From contig OY540821.1 of NCBI GenBank assembly GCA_961205875.1, forward strand, positions 13,454,001 through 13,518,000: DNA of 64,000 nucleotides, written 5' to 3'. The DNA is from Sialis fuliginosa. Lineage: Eukaryota; Arthropoda; Insecta; Megaloptera; Sialidae. Both the position numbers and the translations under genes were made by a program. This document shows, piece by piece, positions 46,917 to 58,275 of the stretch. Below the pieces are notes generated by a model that did not search any database, was not told the origin of the DNA, and was given only the letters and a program-made list of their open reading frames with translations. Numbering within the stretch: the stretch's first letter is position 1; each line of letters begins with the position of its first letter.

Positions 46917-47788
46917 TAGGGTTTGCAATCCCGCAGACTTTTTTTTCCCGCGGGAATTTTGCGGGAAATTTGCAAATCCCGCGGGATCCCGCAGTTTTTC
47001 CAAAATTTTTCCAAATTTGTATTATTCATGCTTAAAATTACTATTATTTAGTTAACATGACAATTAAATAATGAAAAATAGTTTCATAGCGGTAACATAT
47101 GATACATAAACGTAACATGTACCGTATAGACCGACGTAAAATCCATAAAATACACCTGTGAATAGGAGATTGTCTAATATGTTAGGTACAAGTACAAGAT
47201 GCTTCTAACTACTTTTGTCTTTTTGTTCGATTATCCATTTCAATTTTTTTAAGTCCTTCGTTGCGTATAAATTAGCCCTTGTTTTATACGTAGGTCGCCT
47301 TTTACGCCGCGCTGGTATATACGGTATGTCACGTAAAACTAAACCACTAAATATCATTATTTACGGTTGCAATCTGTTTAAAAAATATCGTGTAGATCGT
47401 ATAGAAAAAGATAGTTTTTTTTTTTGTAATCTGCGGGCTGTTCGAGCTTCTTTCGTCGCCTGAGTCGCGCGAATCCTGGCATGTTTTAATCGGTTGTGCG
47501 GTCACATTTTTCGAACGTTTTTTTTTTTAATTCTGGAGGTATGTAACCACTTAACTAATCGTGAACAAGATATAATTTATTTCACTAGTTTCATATTCAG
47601 TCATCTCAACCTTAATTTTTTTTTTCAAAATTGTTACCTTTTTTATCCATATTTACGCTTTATAAGTATTCAAAACGCACGCGACCTACAAATTTAATGT
47701 TCAAAAAATTCCGCGCGGATCCCGCATTTTCAGTGCGGGATCCGCAGATCTCCAAAACGTGCGGGATCCCGCGGGATTGCAAACCCTA
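46917..47788. mobile_element. hAT-type element, 872 bp, perfect 8-bp TSD
   Basis: Terminal inverted repeats are TAGGGTTTGCAATCCCGC at the left and GCGGGATTGCAAACCCTA at the right, perfectly inverted over 18 bp. GTTACACT flanks both sides (46909-46916 and 47789-47796). Both subterminal regions are rich in GCGGGATCCCGC-type palindromic repeats. Two short open frames inside (47215-47463, 47494-47697) lack ATG starts or domains and are too short for a hAT transposase, so it is non-autonomous. The perfect ends and duplication imply recent insertion. Confidence 0.93.
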
Positions 47789-47796
47789 GTTACACT

Positions 47797-48660
47797 ATCT
47801 TATGAAACATACGCGGGATCTAATTAGATTTAAATTAAAGCCCGCGACAACATACAAATACTCAAAGAGAAAAAAAATCCCTAGTCTCTTAAACAGAAAC
47901 AGTAAATTCTCTACTCTGTACTATGAAATAGTACACTGCTAATCAGTCACTAAACAATTTGCAAGGATCCTCAATATGGCCTAAATCACTGGTTGACCAG
48001 TGAGAATTGGTATAAACCACTGATTTTCAGTTACTTTTACGTTCACTGAAGAAATTAGTGGAATTATCACTGATTCAGTTTAATAGTCTGGGTTCTGAAT
48101 TATGGGGTACGTTTATTTACCCGGTAGAGGACTGAGGGATTATGAAACACATTGAGGACCTTTTTTGCTCTCAAAAAATTGAATTAAATAATAATAATTA
48201 ATTAATGTAGACGACAATGTGTTGAATCTTTATTTTTAAGTTTGATTTGTAATAGAAACTATATGTGACGTAAGCCAGAGTTAGTATATATAATGCGGTA
48301 TACTGACAAAACTACAATATCAAAATACGTATGGTTAAGTTAGGTTAGTGGCATTCCTACATCCACTCGGGCAACTCAACAATTCCGCCGACAAACATAG
48401 TTCTCTGATTCTCTGCAGTAGAGAAAACGTTGCGTGTTTGTTTAACATAGTTTGTCGCTTCTTTTTTACTCTTGTTCAGTAACTGTCATAATAACAACAT
48501 TTGAAGTGTTTCCCAGAGAAAAACCAAGTTGTAAAAGTCATTTTTTCTGTGCATAAACACTCCCCACTGTAATAAATCATGAGATATGAACTCACCAATA
48601 AAGAAATAAGCAAACAAATGTACACGATAAACACATAACCCAGTAAACACTAATAATATG
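47797..48660. other. Non-coding stretch of moderate complexity
   Basis: Contains GGTTAAGTTAGGTTAG at about 48335, a short insect-like GGTTA microsatellite motif, and CTGATTCTCTGCAGTAGAG. No gene is supported. A donor-like TTG|GTGAGT on the minus strand near 48595 is isolated. Confidence 0.4.
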
Positions 48661-48663
48661 CAA

Positions 48664-49051
48664 GGGTTAAAAATGAAAAACGAAATACAAAAGTTATTTT
48701 AGCTTTTTATTACATGATTTTTTTTTAGATTCCCATTTGGGGAAACTATGCAATTGAGGGTTAAAGTAAGTAAACACATAACTCTATCTTTTACACATAA
48801 GGGAGGGGTTAAAAATGAAAAATGAAATACAAAACGTAATTTAGCTCTCTATTGCATGATTTTTTTTAGATTCTCGTTTAGGAAAACTGTGCAATAGAGG
48901 GTTAAAGTAAGTAAACACATAACTCTATCGTTTACACATAAGGGAGGGGTTAAAAATGAAAAATGAAATACAAAACGTAATTTAGCTCTCTATTGCATGA
49001 TTTTTTTTAGATTCTCGTTTAGGGAAAACGTGCAATAGAGGGTTAAGATAA
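48664..49051 (+). repeat. Tandem repeat, ~141-bp unit, 2.75 copies
   Basis: Units begin GGGTTAAAAATGAAAAA at 48664, 48806 and 48947. Units 2 and 3 are nearly identical (AAATGAAATACAAAACGTAA) while unit 1 is more diverged. Each later unit contains the inverted pair CTCTATTGCA / TGCAATAGAG about 40 bp apart and flanks GGGTTAA. This is a minisatellite rather than a gene. Confidence 0.95.
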
Positions 49052-49700
49052 GTTCACGACCTATATGTCTTTATATTTACTATGTATGTGGATTATATTA
49101 TCTCATCTACACCTTATCCCTCGCCCACATTTAAGCACTTTACTATAATAATTTAGTCTAATCTGTACAAAGAACATTGTACATCTTCTAAAGTTTAATA
49201 ATAATTAATGGATATTAAAATTTAAAATGCCTGTTGCTAAGAAAATTACCATTATAGTTACTTGAACACAGCACATTAATATTTATATCTAAGGTGTTTA
49301 TCTTATTTTAGAAATTGTATTGTTTAGTGTGAAGCTGTTCTTATAAAAGTTTACAACATATTTTCTTGTGAAAACAAGAACTAAATACTGTAAAATAATT
49401 GTACAAATCTTGAATATAAATTTTTAGCATTAAAATACTTTTAATCATTACATGTACTTAAGAATGAAATTATTAAATAACTAAGCGTTTAGAAGCTGAA
49501 ACAACTAACTTCATAAAAACGTAAACGAGAAAATAAAAAAAATTATTATGCTAATTTTGATAATTGAGTGATAGGATCTGTCTTATATGAAAAATATTTA
49601 CAAATTAGAATAGTATAGTTTCGAATATTATCTTAATTACTCCGTACTATCATCAGATTATAATGCAGCACAATAATTTTTTCATAAATTTTAAGTAAAA
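49052..49700. other. AT-rich non-coding stretch, nothing recognised
   Basis: No frame, repeat or structured element is supported. Confidence 0.5.
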
Positions 49701-49805
49701 AATAACGGAAAGCATTAGTGAAAACCGGAATAAAATCCGTTCAGTAGTTACTGAGAAAATCGTTCACAGACAAACGTGGTGAGGGACTTTGTTTTATACT
49801 ATGTA
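49700..49805 (+). repeat. Retroelement-type 3' tail fragment
   Basis: AAAACCGGAATAAAATCCGTTCAGTAGTTACTGAG followed by TTTTATACTATGTATAGATATA has the order of insect non-LTR or SINE tails, in which a 'cannot-reject frame' CGTTCAGTAGTT is followed by a short AT microsatellite. The family is uncertain. Confidence 0.45.
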
Positions 49806-50055
49806 TAGATATATAAATAATATTGTACGTAATAAAAATTGTAATAAAATATGTTCTGTTTTTCTTATAACAACGTTATTCACAAATGTCAATTTGCCAC
49901 ACCATATACGTCATTGTCATGACTGATTGAAATTCCAATCTCGTTTTCCAATACACTGAGCTTTATCTGGACATGTACCTGCTCTCTACCATACAATTGG
50001 GCCAGTATTATCAATGTTATATAATACAGTAGGTAATTGTCTTCATTGGTTAATA

Positions 50056-50268
50056 CAGAGGTTCCCAAAGTGTGTGACGCGGTATCCTTGGGCAGGCTCG
50101 TCCATCCCATTAATTGAATGTTAATGAATAAATAATTAATTAATTAATTTGTTATAAATTGCAGTTTTTTTGACTTATTATTCACAAATTAGTCATGTTT
50201 TGAAGGCGCTATGGGAAAACCTTAGTTTGGAAAGGGCACCCCGAGTTGAAAAAGTTTGGGAACCTCTA
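50056..50268. mobile_element. hAT-type MITE, 213 bp, perfect 8-bp TSD
   Basis: It starts CAGAGGTTCCCAAAGTGTGTG and ends AGTTTGGGAACCTCTA. GGTTAATA flanks both sides (50048-50055 and 50269-50276). The interior includes TAATTAATTAATTAATT and GAAAGGGCACCCCGAG. There is no coding capacity; the minus-strand frame 49889-50110 that crosses its left edge is a chance opening. Confidence 0.93.
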
Positions 50269-50978
50269 GGTTAATAGAATCAAAAATGAAATAATTATAA
50301 TAAATGTATTTTTCCCAGAATTGTAGAATTCTACCACCAATTATTACCATTAAAAATTTCAATCGAACTTACATTTTGATTATTCTTTACAAAAAATGCA
50401 GAAAGAACAAATCTTAGCCTGAAGAAAAAAAACATTTTTAGTAGATTTAAATCTAAAAAAAAATAAAACATAACTAAACGAGAAGCTGTCAAAAAATTTA
50501 TTAATAGCCCACTTAAAATATCAAAGCTAAAATGTGTATTCGAAATTAAGTATTATTTATTTTATCTTAATAAAATATTAACAATGATAATAAATCAATC
50601 AATTGTTAAGACACTCAAATTTAAAAAAGTTATTTTCATAAACTATAAAAAATGTATAATTTTTTTATGTTAAGACTTTATAATCATATTTTACATAGAA
50701 TTTGTTAAACATTAGTTTACGAACACGACGAAACAAATGTGATATGTGGTTGAACATAATATCAGTGAAGCCTCTTACACATCATAAAGTTTTATGCACC
50801 CATCACACCAAAGCTCCTTTCATTGAGCATTATATTATATAAATTAGGCCTACACGGTTCATATCCTAAACAGGATATGTCTAATCAAAATAGTTTAAAC
50901 GAAAATAATTTTATATTAATATCTGAAACATACATAATACATATATACCTACAGTGTATTCCAAGTTGATTAAGACAT

Positions 50979-51274
50979 AGGAAATTTAACATGGGGACAA
51001 TTAGAAGTGTTGTAGTAACCTTTGTTCAAATTTAACGATGTTTGCATTTTGAAATGCCGCCACAAAATTTAGTAAAATAGTAATTAATATTTTGTTTTCA
51101 AATTTATATCTGCCAAAAAATATTATTATAATTTTATCTAGGATGTTTAATTTCTATTAAAGTTGAAAACAAAATACTGTTGATTAATTTAAAATTGATC
51201 AGTTAGTTTTGAGGCGGCATTTCAAAATGCACCAATACTACAACATTTCTAATTGTCCCCATGTTAAATTACCT
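50979..51274. mobile_element. MITE-like inverted repeat, 296 bp
   Basis: AAATTTAACATGGGGACAAT ... GCATTTTGAAATGCCGCC at the left matches the complement of GGCGGCATTTCAAAATGC ... ATTGTCCCCATGTTAAATT at the right. The arms are about 65-75 bp, with the left arm carrying about 13 extra bases (between TAGTA and GCATTTTG). The centre is AT-rich and no target duplication is clear. Confidence 0.75.
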
Positions 51275-51289
51275 CAGTACCCAAATATA

Positions 51290-52880
51290 CACGTAAGAAA
51301 AACATAGTTTCGTTAAGAGGTCAGGTGAGGGCATATGTTCTTAATAAAAAAAATGATAACGTACTCTTCATAGCAAGGTAATGCTATTATAAAATATATC
51401 TATTATAAATGCAAACAAAAAATATCATACAAACTAAGAAATGAAAACAAATATATTTCAATTCCCTTATAAATATTTAATCTAAATGGAAAGACAAAAA
51501 AATAATTTCAAGAAAGAACATAACAAGCTGACACTAGAGAAGCAGGGGATTGTTCTTTTACCAGATTTATGAGAAGTCGAGATAAGAAAGGAAATGAAAT
51601 ATGTCCCGATTGTGAAAAGCGCCAAAACAATATTTTTTCGTATAGAGAATATTTCGGGAAATAACTTTATGTGAAAAGTGTATGCGTCATTTCGAAGATA
51701 AAGGTAATATTTCTGTTATAGTATATTTGTATTTTGTCAGCAATAATGTTTTTTATTGTTATTGAAAAAGCAAAATTAGTATATTGATTGATTGACCACT
51801 TTTATTTTTTTATTTTCCAAAAACACTTATCATACATTCTTATGATTTTTAGGATTTATATTTGCCTAAGATCTACGAAAAAAATGCATGTTAATAATTA
51901 TTTCCTTCATAATATGAAAAAATTCTGAAATAATTATTTTCTTTTAAATAATTTTTTTTAGGTTTTTTAAATTTTAAATTTAAATCAAAACTAGCTCATG
52001 TTACATTCAGCTGATTCTTTTTCTTTTTTTTTGTTGTGATATCAAGTAACTGTAATTTTATAATATAGACCTAATTGTAAAATAAGGACTCTAACCTATA
52101 GAGATACTCATAGTAAGAATTATGACAGCCCGAATCGATTTCTGATTGGTTGTAGTAGCCAAGTTACACTTACATCCGTATTGTCTGATTTTATCACAAA
52201 ATATTCTTCATATAATAACATTAAATTAAATTTTTTTATGCTTTCTAAAAATAATACATAAATGAATTTTTTAATAAATCGCTGAAAAAGAATAACAATT
52301 TTCATCAAACAATGTTAATTGTATCTCGGACATTTTATAACACTGATTTTGGAACGCACCCTATATATAAGACAAACTCAAACTCAAAAATATAGATCAC
52401 ATTAATTTATACTTATAAATTAAATATTCACGACATTTGTCAAAATTTTGATGACTGATAATACATTCACAAAATCACCAAAAAAAACATATCTTTTATG
52501 TGTTTTTTTTCCTTTTGAACTGGAGTGTCTTTTTAGAAATCGCCACGGTCAAGGGTTCACTCTAACACATAAATCTTCTATGAATATGATTTAAAACTGC
52601 TTAGACTCACCGTTAAATATATTGATACTGCATTAGTTTTTTATATGTACGCTTTTTACGAGATGATATATTACCTAACTTTTTTCATATTGGGGTAGAG
52701 TATTGTTTCGTAAGTGGCTTATTTAAAAAGGAAAATCTTGTTTTAATTAAAGTGCTAATGTATAATAATAATTAAATTTGTTTTTCTTTAGTACTTTCTC
52801 ATTTTTGTATTATCGTATTTAAGACCATCAATTAATAACTTTTTGACATTTGATCTTATTTTTTTATCTGTATTAATATA
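51290..52880. other. AT-rich non-coding stretch, nothing recognised
   Basis: Includes chance frame 52120-52308. Around 52363 ACGCACCCTATATATAAG resembles a mariner-type end but has no partner. Confidence 0.45.
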
Positions 52881-52884
52881 TTTG

Positions 52885-53030
52885 TGTTTGTATGTTTGAC
52901 CGAATTAATCTCGATAACTATTGAACTGATTTTGATGAAACCTGCACTAACGTGTTTCTTAAAGTCTCAGAAATGCTTTAAGATAAAATCTAATACGTGG
53001 TTTATACCCAGACGTAAAAGTTGAATCTAA
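52885..53030 (+). repeat. Retroelement-type 3' tail fragment
   Basis: TGTTTGACCGAATTAATCTCG, AACTATTGAACTGATTTTGATG and later ACGTGGTTTATACCCAGACG follow the order of common insect RTE/Helitron-like tails. No coding portion is present. Confidence 0.5.
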
Positions 53031-53034
53031 TTCA

Positions 53035-53745
53035 ATTGAAAAAAAAAAAACTGATATGTATATAATTCTAGATTAAAAATTACATTTGTTCATAAAAACA
53101 ATTACAGAAACTCAAGAACATTAATAATAGAAAACTGCGAATAACAAAAATTTCACGATTATCAAAATAGAACTCCATTAGAAGCACAAACACAAAAGCC
53201 GCAAGCAATTAGTTACTACTACGTACTAAGTAACCAATCGAGAATCCATTTAGAAAGAATGGTATTTGAAAACTTTTAAAATCCCTATTATTTCTGTCTC
53301 TTTCTTTCTATCGCTCTTTCAAAAACAGACAGATCGATATTTATTTGAAAGTTTTTTTATTGTTAGTTTGATATAAAAAAAGTATTAACAGTGAGAATAT
53401 TTCTGACATTAGTGTATAGTATGTACTCTTAAAACGTTTGAAATAAGTAAAAATTTTAAGCACAAAACTCCATACGAAAATATGTCCGGAAATTCTACAA
53501 CTCCTTAAAAATTCGTACAGTTAAAAGTAAAAATGAATTTTAATGACGCAAGATAGTATTATTTTTTACCGCGAACGAAAACTTAAAAAAAAATTACATA
53601 CTTCGTAATAAACTCGTAAACATTACCAAAATCGTCGGTTAGGTTATCTCAAAAACCGTGTTAGAGTACCGGATTCGAAAATCACCTATTCAAGTAAAAA
53701 TAGAAACAACAAAAATGATGTCGCCCTGTGTTATTTGAAACAGGG
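53035..53745. other. AT-rich non-coding stretch
   Basis: Nothing is recognised apart from a CTTTCTTTC/CTCTTTC-type pyrimidine patch near 53300. Confidence 0.45.
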
Positions 53746-53776
53746 GTGTATAGGGTAAGCGGGCCCTTTAATTTGT

Positions 53777-53931
53777 ATCTTGTAGTCTTTGTTATTTATT
53801 TATTATTTTATTCTGTATCGAAATTTCTCGTCAAATTATGCAAAAAGGTACTTTATTAGTTTGTCATTAACTATTGACGAGAAATTTCGATACAGAATAA
53901 AATAGTAAATAAATAACAAAGACTACAAGAT
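53777..53931. repeat. Near-perfect hairpin, 57-bp arms, 41-bp loop
   Basis: The left arm 53777-53833 (starts ATCTTGTAGTCTTTG, ends ATTTCTCGTCA) and right arm 53875-53931 (starts TGACGAGAAAT, ends CTACAAGAT) match at about 56 of 57 positions. The outer flanks (GGTAAGCGGGCCC and GTGCCCATCTATAAGG) are weakly inverted too, so the original element may have been longer (about 53748-53960). The high arm identity implies recent origin or conservation. No coding. Confidence 0.9.
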
Positions 53932-53959
53932 AATCTTATATAAGTGCCCATCTATAAGG

Positions 53960-54765
53960 AAAATATTAAATAACAGCAAAATATATAATAAAAATCCACA
54001 AGCTCATTGCCTCCTTACACGTCTAGACTAAATAATTAATGGTTGATATTTAAAAGCACTTAAAAATACAAAACCATTCACTAATTTTTATAACTGTACT
54101 GCAATTGATTCTCTAGATAGTGTATAAACATAATTTTAAGGAACTGTAGCTCCCTCACTTAGTTTTTTGCTTAAAATAACATACTCGATCTAGTGTTAAA
54201 ATTTTTTAATTCGTTATAAATCATTCTGTTTATGAAAACAATAATATAACTGTTTCACATTTATTACGCTATAAGAAGTAACAGTTTAATAGTAAAAAAA
54301 GTAAAAATATCGAGTACCGCTGATTAAGAAACAGCGTGCGACTTGAAAGCAGCCTCAAGTGACACAACATCTAGAATCTAGAACAATAATCTAAAGTTGG
54401 AAGGAAGTAATGATGATTGCGCTTTGGTATTAGACATGAAAGAAAGGGGTCTAAGGTTCCCTGCAATTGGAGCAACTGCAGACAACAGTTTTACAACAAC
54501 TACTGTCACAATTATTTCGTATAATTGTTCAGTAATGACCTAAAACTGTCACGAATTAGGAAGATGATTTGAGTGCTTAGATGGTTCTTTGTTTCTAGGT
54601 TTAAGAATTAATTAAGTTCAATAACGCCTTAGGAAAAAAAGTGTTTTCTTTTGTAGTCAATAAAGAAAAACGAGTTTTCTATATTGTTCAGAACATTTTA
54701 ACGTTCAAATGAAAAATTAATTTCACAGGATGTTTCTTTGTTACCACATCAACTAACAATTAAGT
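53960..54765. other. Non-coding stretch, nothing firmly recognised
   Basis: Moderately complex patch at 54320-54520 (CAGCGTGCGACTTGAAAGCAG) without coding or repeat evidence. Confidence 0.4.
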
Positions 54766-55088
54766 AGTTAATATCTCAGCTTGGCGCGATCCTACAGACT
54801 CAATTTTTTTTTAAATGTAGCTTACACTATTATCTTTAAAAGCATCACGCACATAAAGACCCTCACGACCTCCTTCCCTTTTTAAAAACAAATTAAAACT
54901 CATAAACTAACAAAGAAGTAAATTGAATAGTTAATATCTCAGCTTGGCGCGATCCTACAGACTCAATTTTTTTAATGTAGCTTACACTATTATCTTTAAG
55001 AGCATCACGCACTTAAAAACCCTCGCGACCTCCTTCCCTTTTTAAAAACAAATTAAAACTCATAAACTAACAAAGAAGTAAATTGAAT
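54766..55088 (+). repeat. Recent tandem duplication, 163-bp and 160-bp copies
   Basis: Copies run 54766-54928 and 54929-55088, each from AGTTAATATCTCAGCTTGGC to AAGTAAATTGAAT. They differ by a 3-bp length change in a T-run (near 54810) and about four or five substitutions. Each holds the GC-richer core GGCGCGATCCTACAGACTC. Identity of roughly 96-97% points to a recent event. Confidence 0.95.
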
Positions 55089-55369
55089 AAGTAGTTCATT
55101 AACTGCAACATAAGTCTAAAAAAACGGAATTTTCATATACCCAATACTATGAGTTTATAGTGTATTTATATAAAACAAATCTTTCTGGCTTACTGATAAA
55201 TGGGGCATAAATTTTTTTAATATTCTTTACAATTTTTTTCTTATTTGCCCGATCCAAAAATAATTCAAATTGATAAGAGTAAACATTCCGTTCCCGGTTA
55301 TAAAATCGTTTTCTTCTTTGAAGTAAATTGATTCTATTCTATGTATTGTCATTAATGAGTATAACAGTG

Positions 55370-55460
55370 TCTACAGACACATAGACATCATGGTGAAAAT
55401 AGTCAGAACAGATAGAGAAGGGATATTTCCATTAAAATCTCTAATTCGAATAAAATAGGT
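55370..55460 (+). repeat. Dispersed repeat fragment (partner of 3345-3470)
   Basis: CTACAGACACATAGACATCATGG and TGAAAATAGTCAGAACAGAT match the 3.4-kb copy. See that entry. Confidence 0.4.
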
Positions 55461-55773
55461 TTTACAATATGTACTGTACATATAACCGTATAAGAAAGTA
55501 AATATGGCATTATTTCTTAACCTTCTCACTCAAAAGCCAAAACAGCTCATTTTTATCAAAATTAGAAGTTCTACAAGAAGAATCAGTAGTATTTTTGGTT
55601 AATATAATTAATAATTTCCTTATCAACATCACACGGTCCTACCGCAATAAGGCAGAATGTAACGATAACTAAATGTGACAAGGACACAAATAGTAAAGAA
55701 AAGAGGCGCATATGCAATTGCAACAGCTGCAGACACTCATTTCACACATGATGTGATCATTATTTAGGATAAT

Positions 55774-55789
55774 CACACACACACACACA
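55774..55789 (+). repeat. (CA)8 microsatellite
   Basis: Eight uninterrupted CA units. Confidence 0.9.
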
Positions 55790-58212
55790 TAGTAGCAGAG
55801 TTTAAAAGCTAGTGGCCGGGGACAATGGTGTAACCGTTATATTGTGCTCGACGTGGAAAATTAAATCACATTTCTATTCGATAATCCCATACCGTTATTA
55901 TCGTCTTATTGCCCAGGATAATGCTTCGATTACATGATATTTGTATTTAAAGTAAATCGGTTACTATGGACATCTCCTTGTATTGTGGTTTTGATAATAG
56001 GGCATTTAACACTATTGATAATAAAATAAATTCTAAATCAAATGTTTTTTTTACGTGAAGTAAGAGTATTTTAAGAATAAACCTAATTTAAAATTGTAAT
56101 TTTTAACGGGTTTGTCACGTGGTTACAAATGTGTCTGGTACATCTGTCAGTGATATGACGTCAGAAAATATGTTACACGTCAAAATACTTGATCCCTATT
56201 GGTTTGTTTCAGTTTGTTGAGTATACAACGTGATTTTTAATGATTTTGGCGGGAAATTTTTAATTTTACATACGCACATTTTACAATTTATTTTAAAAAT
56301 TAGTCAAATACAATATTTCTTAGTTTTTGGACTTATATATGATATTTTTATTTTTATAGATGTATTTTTTGATATGATAAAAAATATTCTGATGAGAAAT
56401 AAACTAATTAAACATTTTTGAAGAACTTTTCAACTATTAAATAGTGATGAAAATTAATAGGTTTATGCATTCTAATCATCAAAATAAAAACCATTAAGTT
56501 TTCAAATAAAAAATAAAACACATTACTAATAACGAAAACTTCAGTAATTTGTTTGGAAAACGAATCTGGCAGATTTTCAACTAGTAGATTATAAACTGGG
56601 ACATAAATAATAATGAATAAATTAATGACGTGAGTTTCTACAAAGTTTAGAAATCTTGGTGCCAAGTTGGGGAAAGTTGTGAATCTTGCCCTCTCCATCC
56701 TAAAACTATAGATAATTAACTTCTTCAACTAGAAGTGCTTGACGAAATATCTGAATTGTACATTGAAATGAATATTAATTTTAAAGAGAGAAAAATCGAC
56801 AATAAAATAAAATTTATTCATTTTGTTGGTGAAGAAAACTTCGGACTCGAATTTATGCGAAAAATACTTTTTTAAAGTAGTTCTCTAATAAACAAATACG
56901 TTATATGATTAAATGTGTAATTCAGAATTGGTTGACTACTTTATAGTAAGTATTTTCAAATAAATAAGAGAAGCGAAAAAAATGTATGCTAAAATCGAAT
57001 ATATTCTCTAAATTACTCAATTAGCTCAGGTTATTGAGTTATCTTAGCATTTTAGGTGACGTTTTCGGTTTCAGCACGCCAAAAACAATCGGGATCGTCT
57101 ATTCAGATTTTAGCAACATTTTTTTTTCGCTAGTAATGTTTTAAATAAATGCATAATGAAATAATAAAAGTTCATTCTATCTTTATTAAAAAAGGCAGTA
57201 TACTTCTTTATTTTTCCAGTTATTAATTAATCATTTTAATTACATTTTCTTTACAGAAATAACAAAGAACCCGGAAGATAATAATCTTACATTTGTCTTT
57301 AATTATGCATTTTTACATAAAAAAGTTAAAATAAAGAGGTTGGGGAATTCTTCAACCGTTTATTTATGTATTATATCAGTGGACGTTATTCGGAACATTT
57401 TTATTTAGAGTAAATTTTAATCTTCTTTTGAAGTTTCCCACGCAAAAAAATAGAATGAACCAGAAGTAACGTGCCGAAATTTAATCGTCGATCAAGGAAA
57501 TTATTTTTAGCAAAAAATATACGGACATGGTGTCCGAAAATAGTTTAACTTCAAATAGGACATCTATTTTTTATGTATCAAAATTTTAAAGTCGATTAAA
57601 CAATAAACTGCCTCAAATGCTAGAAGTAATATAGAAGAAGTAATAGAAACGAACAGAAAAACTACGCTAGTCATAGCAATTTAAAAAAAAATGACAAAGA
57701 AATAACATTCAAAGCAAAATATTCAACTCGAAGCGGAAATTTTTTAATCAAATTTACCACATTCCAGCTACACTGACGTCTATAACCTTCACGACACAAA
57801 CTGGCGATGTAAAATGAACAATATTACAACAAATTTTGACACACAAAGATGTGGAAATGTTCGCAAATCAAAACCATGTCTGCAAATTGAACATAAAGAG
57901 AAAGTCAATACAATAAAAGTTTGCAAATAAAAAAGATATGAAAAATAAATCACGAAAATTTTACGGGTGATTAGCTATGATTATTTACTTTGATATTATA
58001 TTTTGAATCTGGGGCTTCCACTGCATTCTCGTATGCATCAAGATGAAAATGTGACATACATATTTTTCCCACGTAGATAATATGTAAACAATATGATAAC
58101 AGTGCCACCATGTGAACAATTATAAAGAGATAAAGTTTGCGTGTGTATGTTCGACCGAAATAATGTGCTCCTTGAAATCTTAGAAGTGCTATAAGGTACA
58201 TATCATCTACAC
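55790..58212. other. AT-rich non-coding stretch, nothing recognised
   Basis: Open frames 56230-56421 (+), 56408-56728 (-) and 57971-58225 (-) show no domain and lack gene context. The minus frame 56408-56728 is among the longest (106 codons) but is biased to F, I, V, L and N, as expected of AT-rich chance ORFs. Confidence 0.45.
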
Positions 58213-58275
58213 CAGGGGTTCTCAAACTTATATGGACCGGAAGCCACTTTTAAAAATGGAAATTTTTCGCGATCC
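58213..58275 (+). mobile_element. hAT left terminus (family of 42566-42683), right end not found
   Basis: CAGGGGTTCTCAAACTTATATGGACCGG followed by AAATTTTTCGCGATCC closely matches the first 60 bp of the 42.6-kb MITE. Downstream is AT-rich sequence. No GAGAACC-type right end was seen, so the element is truncated or longer and decayed. Confidence 0.6.

Noticed and set aside
47215..47697. Two ORFs inside the 872-bp element as a transposase
   Set aside because: Far too short for a hAT transposase, non-ATG starts, no catalytic motifs seen.
56408..56728. 106-codon minus-strand ORF
   Set aside because: AT-bias composition, no domain, no splice or promoter context. Expected by chance in AT-rich DNA.
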